Shown piece after piece: positions 36,772-42,713 of a DNA stretch of 42,713 bases. Origin of the DNA: an uncultured Bariatricus sp. (GTDB lineage: Bacteria; Bacillota; Clostridia; Lachnospirales; Lachnospiraceae); the NCBI GenBank assembly GCA_934320645.1, contig CAKRFP010000023.1:1-42713 (forward strand), in the 5' to 3' direction. The notes under the pieces are model-generated. The model saw only the letters and a list, made by a program, of their open reading frames with translations. It was not told the DNA's origin and did no database searches. The position numbers were made by a program, and so were the translations under genes. Positions within the stretch are counted from its first letter, which is position 1. Each line of letters starts with the position of its first letter.

Positions 36772-37689
36772 ATGAGAAGAGAAAAAAAAGATCAGATTCT
36801 GGCGGTGCTTCCGGAGAAAATCCGTGGGATCCTGCTGAATCATGGACTGGATTTTGAGAAGATCCAGGAGATCCGGCTTCGGGAAGAGCAGCCGCTTGCA
36901 GTGAAAAAGGAGGGAAAAGAAGAACTTTTTACCCATCGGGTGACAAAGGAAGAACTGCGTGAAACGATGGAATATGTATCCAATTATTCCCTGTATGCCT
37001 ATGAAAATGAACTGCGCCAGGGGTTTCTGACGATTGAAGGAGGGCATCGGGTGGGAATTTCCGGGAAAATTATTTCGGAAAAGGAACAGATCCGGAATTT
37101 TCAGTATATTACATCGATCAATATCCGAATCTGCCATGAGATTACAGGTTGTGCGAATAAGCTGTTTCCTGTGATCCTTGAAAAAGGAAGACTTTGCCAT
37201 ACTATGATCATTTCCCCACCAGGTGGAGGAAAGACTACACTTTTGCGGGATCTGGTGCGGCAGATTTCGGATGGAAACCGCTGGGTGGAAGGAAGAAATG
37301 TGGGCGTGGTGGATGAACGTTCAGAGATTGGAGGATGCTACCGTGGCGTGCCACAGAACCAGCTTGGGATGCGGACGGATATTCTGGACAACTGCCCGAA
37401 AGCAGAAGGAATGATGATGCTGGTGCGGTCCATGGCGCCGGAGGTGATCGCGGCAGATGAGATTGGAACAGCGAAGGATGTAGAGGCGATCGAGTACGCC
37501 ATGCACTGTGGGGCAACCATGCTGACGACGGTGCATGGTTCCGGTATGGATGAGATCCGCGAAAAACCACTGGTCAGCAATCTGGTAAAGGAAAGGTGCT
37601 TTGCAAGATATGTTGTGATGAAATCCGGGAAACATGTAGGAGAAATTGAAGGGATTTATAACGAACGGGGAGAAAAACTGTGTATCTGA
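36772..37689 (+). CDS. spoIIIAA: Stage III sporulation protein AA
   Basis: A 305-residue cytoplasmic ATPase related to secretion ATPases. Walker A is SPPGGGKTTLLRD; VDERSEIGG and ADEIG follow; the N-terminal region has the VSNYSLYAYENELRQGF block. It is thought to power the SpoIIIA-SpoIIQ channel between mother cell and forespore. The ATG at 36772 has AGAGAGGTGG 8 bases upstream; a GTG nine bases earlier is less likely. First gene of an eight-gene operon. Confidence 0.95.
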   Translation: MRREKKDQILAVLPEKIRGILLNHGLDFEKIQEIRLREEQPLAVKKEGKEELFTHRVTKEELRETMEYVSNYSLYAYENELRQGFLTIEGGHRVGISGKIISEKEQIRNFQYITSINIRICHEITGCANKLFPVILEKGRLCHTMIISPPGGGKTTLLRDLVRQISDGNRWVEGRNVGVVDERSEIGGCYRGVPQNQLGMRTDILDNCPKAEGMMMLVRSMAPEVIAADEIGTAKDVEAIEYAMHCGATMLTTVHGSGMDEIREKPLVSNLVKERCFARYVVMKSGKHVGEIEGIYNERGEKLCI

Positions 37690-38198
37690 AAATGGTCGGA
37701 TGCCTGGGAATTGTGGCGGCGACATCCGGCTATGGATACAGCAGGGGAATGGAATATCAGAGGCAGATCACGGATACCGGAGAGCTGCAAAGAGTGATCA
37801 GGCAGCTTGCGGGAGAAATGGAGTATACTTATGCACCACTCTCCCAGGTATGCGCTTCTGTTTCCCGAAGATGCAGTCAGAACTACAGGATCTGGCTGGA
37901 ACATCTGGTAAAAGAATTGGAGATGCCGTCAAGAAGTCTTGCAATAATCTGGGAGAGGTGCTGCGAAAGTGATCTTGAATGTTTGCTCCTTGGCAGGGAG
38001 GAAAGGGTACGTCTGCATGAGCTTGGGATGCAGCTTGGCAGCCTGGATAAGAAGCAGGAAACGCAGATTTTCTTGCAGTATGCAGAATTTCTGGAAGAAA
38101 AAAGAGGCGGTCTTTTAAAAGAAATTCAGGAAAAGCGGAGGCTTTGCAATCTGCTGGGTGTTACAGCAGGGCTTTTCCTGACAATTTTGATTCTGTAA
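37680..38198 (+). CDS. spoIIIAB: Stage III sporulation protein AB
   Basis: A 172-residue protein with a hydrophobic N-terminus (MVGCLGIVAATSGYGY) and C-terminal hydrophobic end (LGVTAGLFLTILIL), and the family's RQLAGEMEYTYAPLSQV helix. It resembles type II secretion GspF-like cytoplasmic regions. I chose GTG at 37680, which overlaps spoIIIAA by 10 bp and has GGGGAG at good distance; the ATG at 37692 has none. Confidence 0.9.
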   Translation: MYLKMVGCLGIVAATSGYGYSRGMEYQRQITDTGELQRVIRQLAGEMEYTYAPLSQVCASVSRRCSQNYRIWLEHLVKELEMPSRSLAIIWERCCESDLECLLLGREERVRLHELGMQLGSLDKKQETQIFLQYAEFLEEKRGGLLKEIQEKRRLCNLLGVTAGLFLTILIL

Positions 38199-38211
38199 AT
38201 AGGAGCGAAAC

Positions 38212-38406
38212 ATGAGTGTAAATCTGATATTTAAAATTGCGGCAGTCGGGATTCTGGTTTCTGTCCTGGGACAGGTGCTGAAACACAGCGGAAGAGAAGA
38301 ACAGGCATTTCTCACAAGCCTTGCAGGACTGCTCCTGGTTTTATTCTGGATCCTTCCTTATATTTCAGATCTGTTTGACGATATCAGACGGCTCTTTGCT
38401 CTGTAA
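38212..38406 (+). CDS. spoIIIAC: Stage III sporulation protein AC
   Basis: A 64-residue protein with two transmembrane segments (IFKIAAVGILVSVLGQVL, LTSLAGLLLVLFWILPYI). The pattern and length are those of SpoIIIAC, a membrane part of the feeding-tube channel. Confidence 0.93.
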   Translation: MSVNLIFKIAAVGILVSVLGQVLKHSGREEQAFLTSLAGLLLVLFWILPYISDLFDDIRRLFAL

Positions 38407-38418
38407 AGGAGGGAAAAG

Positions 38419-38805
38419 ATGAGTATCCTTAAGGCAGCCTGCATCGGGATCGCAGGGACTTTCCTGGCATTGCAATTTCAAAATTCCAGAAAAGAATATG
38501 GGATCTATCTGGGGATTGCGGTCAGCATTTTCCTTTTTCTCGGAATGGGCCGGAATCTGTCGGTGATCCGGGAAACTTTGGAATTGGTTGGCAGCTTTGT
38601 AAAGATCGATGCGATATATCTGACGGCAATGCTGAAAATCCTGGGTGTGACCTATCTGGCGGAATTTGCGGCAGCAATCTGCAAGGATGCCGGTTATCAG
38701 ACGATCGCCGGACAGATCGAGGTCTTTGCAAGGCTCAGTATACTTGCAATCGGAATGCCGATATTAAAAGCACTGCTTCTTGCGATCCGCGAACTTGGAC
38801 AGTAA
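38419..38805 (+). CDS. spoIIIAD: Stage III sporulation protein AD
   Basis: A 128-residue integral membrane protein with about four hydrophobic stretches and the conserved LKILGVTYLAEFAAAICKDAG segment. AAAGGAGGG precedes the ATG. Part of the SpoIIIA channel. Confidence 0.93.
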   Translation: MSILKAACIGIAGTFLALQFQNSRKEYGIYLGIAVSIFLFLGMGRNLSVIRETLELVGSFVKIDAIYLTAMLKILGVTYLAEFAAAICKDAGYQTIAGQIEVFARLSILAIGMPILKALLLAIRELGQ

Positions 38806-38817
38806 AAGGGAAGAAAA

Positions 38818-40032
38818 ATGAAACATTATTTTCAGAAATATGGCATAGCATGCATGATCGGACTTGTAATCTTTGTACTGATACTGCCGGTACGGGTATT
38901 TGCTGCAGGGGAAGATTCCTCTTCGGAAAACAGCCGGACACAAGATAATATGACAGAAACGGATCTGGAAAAAACACAGGAGGAAACGGAGCAGAAAATC
39001 TGGGATCTGACAGAGGTAAAGGATCTGGATACGGCAATCCGGAAACTGTTCCCGGAAGAAAAACTGCATTTTCAGGATCTTGTTGAGTCTGTGATCCGGC
39101 AGGATGAGAACCTGTCTGCCGGGCAGATCAGAAACTTTGTGACGGATCAGTTTTTCTATGTGCTGAAGGTCAATAAACCGGTGCTTGCATCTATCATTTT
39201 TCTGGTGCTGATCGCAGCGGTTTTTTCCAGTTTTTCGGAAGTGTTCCAGAACCGTCAGATCTCACAGACCGCCTTTTTTCTGGCATACCTGTCTGTGATT
39301 ACAGTCGGTATACGGAATTTTCAGGCGGCAGCCGGGGAGGTACAGCAGGGACTCGAAAATCTGATTCTCTTTATGCGAGTACTCTGTCCGGTCTACTTTG
39401 TCTGTATGGCAGTCGCAGTGGGAAGTATTTCTGCGATCGCATTTTACAATCTGGCGCTTTTCCTGATTTTTCTTGTGGAACTTGTGATTTTGAAATGGAT
39501 CGTTCCACTGATCCAGATCGCACTTCTGATGGAAATCCTGAACAATCTGACGGAGGAGGAATTTCTTTCTAAGGCAGCGGAACTTTTGCGACTTGTAATC
39601 GGATGGAGTCTGAAAAGTCTACTTGCCCTGGTGACGGGGATCGGGTTTATCGAGCGGATCATCAGTCCGGCGGCAGATCAGGTGAAAAGGAGTGTCTGGA
39701 CAAAGGGTGTGGGAATGATTCCGGGAATCGGTGATATAGTCAGCGGGACAAGCGAAGTTGTGCTTGGAAGTGCGGTTCTTTTAAAAAATGGAGTTGGAAT
39801 TGCAGGGGCACTGCTTGTAATGGGAGTTGTGATGATCCCGGTCATCAATATGGGAATCCTGACGCTTCTTTACAAAGGAACGGCGGCACTTATCCAGCCG
39901 GTGTCTGATAAACGGATCGTGGAGGCCATCAGTTTTACCGGGGAAGGTTATCATATGCTGCTAAAGACGGTGCTTGCGACGGCGGTCCTGTTTCTGGTGA
40001 CACTTGCAGTTGCGGCATCGGCAGCTTCGTAG
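38818..40032 (+). CDS. spoIIIAE: Stage III sporulation protein AE
   Basis: A 404-residue membrane protein with an N-terminal signal peptide (ACMIGLVIFVLILPVRVFAA) then an acidic 60-residue segment, followed by a multi-spanning region. Conserved text includes SLKSLLALVTGIGFIERIIS and GVGMIPGIGDIVSG. It is the channel-like subunit, thought to resemble a transport pore. RBS GGGAAG precedes the ATG. Confidence 0.93.
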   Translation: MKHYFQKYGIACMIGLVIFVLILPVRVFAAGEDSSSENSRTQDNMTETDLEKTQEETEQKIWDLTEVKDLDTAIRKLFPEEKLHFQDLVESVIRQDENLSAGQIRNFVTDQFFYVLKVNKPVLASIIFLVLIAAVFSSFSEVFQNRQISQTAFFLAYLSVITVGIRNFQAAAGEVQQGLENLILFMRVLCPVYFVCMAVAVGSISAIAFYNLALFLIFLVELVILKWIVPLIQIALLMEILNNLTEEEFLSKAAELLRLVIGWSLKSLLALVTGIGFIERIISPAADQVKRSVWTKGVGMIPGIGDIVSGTSEVVLGSAVLLKNGVGIAGALLVMGVVMIPVINMGILTLLYKGTAALIQPVSDKRIVEAISFTGEGYHMLLKTVLATAVLFLVTLAVAASAAS

Positions 40033-40042
40033 GAGGGATAAA

Positions 40043-40312
40043 ATGATACAGCTGGTTTACAGGTGGATGCAGAATCTCGCCGTTTATATGATTCTTGTAA
40101 CCGCATTCTTGCAGGCACTTCCAGAGAACAGCTACCGGAAATATGTCCGTTTTTTCTGTGGACTTCTTCTGACGGTTCTGCTTGTCCAGCCGATTCTGAA
40201 CCTTATGGGGGCAGCCGGACAGGTGACGGAGCTGTACCGGACGGCGGAGTATGAGCAGATGGTAAAAGAGATGGAGCATGCGGCGGATTTGCTCGAAAAG
40301 GGCGGTGAATGA
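40043..40312 (+). CDS. spoIIIAF: Stage III sporulation protein AF, short form
   Basis: An 89-residue protein with two hydrophobic segments (LAVYMILVTAFLQALP, FFCGLLLTVLLVQPIL) and a short charged end. It equals the membrane part of SpoIIIAF; the C-terminal cytoplasmic domain found in Bacillus (about 200 residues in all) is absent, since the frame stops and the next gene begins directly. AGGAGGG precedes the ATG; the upstream in-frame extension to 40004 is not used. Confidence 0.85.
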   Translation: MIQLVYRWMQNLAVYMILVTAFLQALPENSYRKYVRFFCGLLLTVLLVQPILNLMGAAGQVTELYRTAEYEQMVKEMEHAADLLEKGGE

Positions 40313-40845
40313 AGATGTTTGAAATCCGGAAAATAAAAAAAGACAAGTGGCTGATCATATTGCTTGTCGGACTGCTTCTGGTTGTGATCGCGATGCCTGT
40401 CTCCGATATAAAATCAGATCAGACACGGGATGAACAGCAGATGCAGAAGGTGGAAAATGCATCGGAGGATACTTATACAGATGCACTGGAAACACGGCTG
40501 GAAAATGCACTGGCAAAAGTAGAAGGAGTTGGAAATGTCAAGGTGATGATTACCCTGGCATCTTCCTCGGAAAAGGTAGTGGAAAAAGACCAGGAGATGA
40601 CAAGTGAGGTGCAGGAAGGGGAGAACGGAGGGAAAAATACCAGTTCTTCAGAGACGGCAGTTTATGCAAACGGAAATGGAGAAGAAACGCCATATGTGAA
40701 ACAGGAATTAAGTCCCCGGATAGAAGGGATTCTCGTAATTGCAGAAGGCGGAGATAATGCCGTCGTGATTGAAAATATCACAGAGGCTGTGCAGGCATTA
40801 TTCGGAGTAGACACGCATAAGATAAAAGTAATGAAACATAACTAA
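40309..40845 (+). CDS. spoIIIAG: Stage III sporulation protein AG
   Basis: A 178-residue protein with one N-terminal membrane helix (WLIILLVGLLLVVIAMPV) and an extracellular domain of the ring-forming type (ENALAKVEGVGNVKVMITLA, GILVIAEGGDNAVVIENITEAVQALFG). It forms part of the ring of the mother-cell channel. ATG at 40309 overlaps spoIIIAF by ATGA; ATG at 40315 has better ribosome-site spacing. Confidence 0.94.
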   Translation: MKMFEIRKIKKDKWLIILLVGLLLVVIAMPVSDIKSDQTRDEQQMQKVENASEDTYTDALETRLENALAKVEGVGNVKVMITLASSSEKVVEKDQEMTSEVQEGENGGKNTSSSETAVYANGNGEETPYVKQELSPRIEGILVIAEGGDNAVVIENITEAVQALFGVDTHKIKVMKHN

Positions 40846-40870
40846 AAAGAATCTTATAGGAGGAAGGCAA

Positions 40871-41500
40871 GTGAAAAAAGTATTTAAGAAAAATCAGATT
40901 GTGATTGCGGTTCTTGCGGTGATGATCGCAGCGGCAGGATATCTGAACTATTCCGGAAAAATTTTTGGCGCAAAGAACGAAACGGCAGAGACGGGAAGCG
41001 AGATGGCAAATAAGGAGCTTCTGGATATTTCGGATCAGGACAGCGACAGCTCTCTTCAGGCATCAGACGGAGATCAGGTGGATGGAAACCCGGGCGAAGC
41101 AGTGTTGACAAATGGCTCAGCCAGTGCGCTTGTGGCACAGGCAAAAGTGAACCGGGAGCAGGTGCGGGCAAAAAACAAAGAAACCCTGCAGGCGATCATT
41201 GATAATGCAGATATTGCAGAAGACCAGAAAGCAGATGCAGTTGCGCAGATGGTGGAGATGACACAGCGCGCCGAACAGGAGGTTGCAATTGAGACTCTGC
41301 TTGCCAGCAAAGGCTTTCAGGATGCGGTGGTAAGTCTTACCGAAGATTCCGCAGATGTGGTCGTTGATGTGGCGGATCTGTCGGATGCAAAACGGGCACA
41401 GATCGAGGATATTGTCACACGCAAAGCAGAGGTAAATGCTGCAAATGTGGTGATCACACCGATCCATGAAAGTACAAATACGAGTGAATCAGGGGATTGA
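40871..41500 (+). CDS. spoIIIAH: Stage III sporulation protein AH
   Basis: A 209-residue protein with an N-terminal membrane helix (IVIAVLAVMIAAAGYL), an acidic Ser-rich linker and a C-terminal ring domain (VSLTEDSADVVVDVADL, EDIVTRKAEVNAANVVITPI). It is expected to bind SpoIIQ across the septum. It starts at GTG (40871) with AGGAGG upstream. Last gene of the operon. Confidence 0.94.
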   Translation: MKKVFKKNQIVIAVLAVMIAAAGYLNYSGKIFGAKNETAETGSEMANKELLDISDQDSDSSLQASDGDQVDGNPGEAVLTNGSASALVAQAKVNREQVRAKNKETLQAIIDNADIAEDQKADAVAQMVEMTQRAEQEVAIETLLASKGFQDAVVSLTEDSADVVVDVADLSDAKRAQIEDIVTRKAEVNAANVVITPIHESTNTSESGD

Positions 41501-41568
41501 TATTATAGCAAAAATACCATATAATAAGAATTTGAGTGACATTGAGAAAATAGTAGGAGTAGAATAAC

Positions 41569-42713
41569 ATGGCAGATTTTACGAATGAGATAAAGAAAAG
41601 AAGAACATTTGCGATCATTTCCCATCCGGATGCAGGTAAGACTACCCTGACAGAGAAGTTTCTGTTATATGGAGGAGCGATCAATCAGGCAGGTTCTGTA
41701 AAAGGAAAGGCAACAGCGAAACATGCGGTTTCAGACTGGATGGAGATTGAAAAAGAAAGAGGTATTTCGGTAACATCTTCTGTTCTGCAGTTCCAGTATG
41801 ACGGTTATTGTATCAATATTCTGGACACACCGGGACATCAGGATTTCTCGGAAGATACTTATCGTACTCTTATGGCGGCCGATTCGGCGGTTATGGTGAT
41901 CGATGGATCAAAAGGTGTGGAGGCACAGACAAGAAAGCTGTTCAAAGTCTGCGTCATGCGTCATATTCCGATTTTTACATTTATCAATAAAATGGACCGT
42001 GAAGCGATGGATACCTTTGAATTACTGGATGATATTGAAAAGGAACTGGGAATCGCTACCTGTCCGATCAACTGGCCGATCGGTTCCGGAAAAGAATTCC
42101 GCGGCGTATTTGACCGGAACAGCAGAGAGCTGGAGATTTTCTCAGATACCAAGAAAGGAACCTCGATTGGGGAAGTTGAGAAGGTTTCCATCGACAGTGA
42201 GGAAGCAAAGAGCATCGTAAGTGAAGCACAGTTTGCACAGCTGGAAGAAGAGATTGAGCTTTTGGATGGAGCGAGTGCAGAATTTGACCAGGAGATGGTC
42301 AGCAAAGGAGAGCTTTCCCCGGTATTTTTCGGATCCGCTCTGACCAACTTCGGTGTGGAGACCTTCCTTCAGCATTTCCTGAAGATGACAACCTCACCGC
42401 TTCCGAGAATGTCCGACAAAGGACTGATCGATCCGATGAAAGAAGAGGATTTTTCCGCATTTGTATTTAAGATCCAGGCAAATATGAATAAGGCGCACCG
42501 GGACAGAATCGCGTTCATGCGTATCTGCTCCGGTGAGTTCAAGGCAGGCATGGATGTCTTCCATATCCAGGGAGGCAAAAAAGTCCGTCTGTCCCAGCCA
42601 CAGCAGATGATGGCAAGTGAACGTCACATGATCGACACCGCATATGGCGGGGATATTATCGGTGTATTCGATCCGGGTATCTTCTCCATTGGAGATACAC
42701 TGACCAATTCACC
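41569..42713 (+). CDS. prfC: Peptide chain release factor 3, 5' part
   Basis: The frame is open to the window edge (381 complete codons). It starts MADFTNEIKKRRTFAIISHP with the G1 motif DAGKTT, RGISV, DTPGHQDF and NKMD, and the RF3-type switch (WMEIEKERG), then LSPVFFGSALTNFGV and the second domain RDRIAFMRICSGEF. It is a GTPase that recycles RF1 and RF2 after peptide release. AGGAG lies 10 bases before the ATG. The C-terminal part is cut off by the window. Confidence 0.96.
   Translation, partial: MADFTNEIKKRRTFAIISHPDAGKTTLTEKFLLYGGAINQAGSVKGKATAKHAVSDWMEIEKERGISVTSSVLQFQYDGYCINILDTPGHQDFSEDTYRTLMAADSAVMVIDGSKGVEAQTRKLFKVCVMRHIPIFTFINKMDREAMDTFELLDDIEKELGIATCPINWPIGSGKEFRGVFDRNSRELEIFSDTKKGTSIGEVEKVSIDSEEAKSIVSEAQFAQLEEEIELLDGASAEFDQEMVSKGELSPVFFGSALTNFGVETFLQHFLKMTTSPLPRMSDKGLIDPMKEEDFSAFVFKIQANMNKAHRDRIAFMRICSGEFKAGMDVFHIQGGKKVRLSQPQQMMASERHMIDTAYGGDIIGVFDPGIFSIGDTLTNS

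Overview
The window looks like the chromosome of a spore-forming, low-to-medium GC Firmicute of class Clostridia, most probably a gut Lachnospiraceae (Blautia / Dorea / Mediterraneibacter type). The reasons are the sporulation genes (gpr, spoIIP, the whole spoIIIA operon, a free-standing Spo0A DNA-binding domain), the rimP-nusA-ylxR-ylxQ-infB-rbfA-nrnA-truB-ribF-rpsO-pnp order, strong AGGAGG-type ribosome binding sites and abundant AT-rich, purine-rich coding strands. Genus assignment is inference.

Layout. 1-9.6 kb: a mixed metabolic and housekeeping stretch with the 3' end of an aldo/keto reductase, an unknown membrane protein, a MATE exporter, an AraC-type regulator divergent from a GH13 alpha-glucosidase, a RelA/SpoT-domain protein, an RlmD/TrmA-type RNA methyltransferase, a lone Spo0A C-terminal domain, a small unknown protein and a HAD phosphatase. 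9.7-12.5 kb: a LacI-type regulator followed by ilvN-ilvC with a very good sigma-A promoter and palindromic sites. 12.5-17.2 kb: an accessory-looking, A+T-rich island. It opens with a remarkable branched inverted-repeat structure, then a frameshifted Cys-rich peptide ORF bracketed by a perfect 13-bp inverted repeat, a half-length zinc-peptidase-like protein and a heterodimeric ABC exporter pair. This is the best candidate for an undescribed peptide (RiPP- or bacteriocin-like) system in the window. 17.3-25.4 kb: a phosphoribosyltransferase with an altered PRPP loop, rpsT (minus strand), gpr-spoIIP, and a type IIA topoisomerase pair. 25.4-36.7 kb: the translation/RNA operon from rimP to pnp, with a terminator-like leader before rimP and a long hairpin leader before pnp. 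36.7-41.5 kb: spoIIIAA to spoIIIAH, encoding the mother-cell channel. 41.6 kb to the end: the 5' part of prfC, cut by the window edge.

How the genes work together. The right half is conserved core: ribosome maturation (RimP, RbfA, TruB), transcription termination (NusA), initiation (IF2), small-RNA and mRNA turnover (NrnA, PNPase), ribosomal proteins S15 and S20, then engulfment and feeding-tube genes for sporulation (SpoIIP, SpoIIIAA-AH) and germination (GPR). The left half is sugar use under local AraC control plus branched-chain amino acid synthesis. All statements come from reading the sequence and translations; no database search was run.
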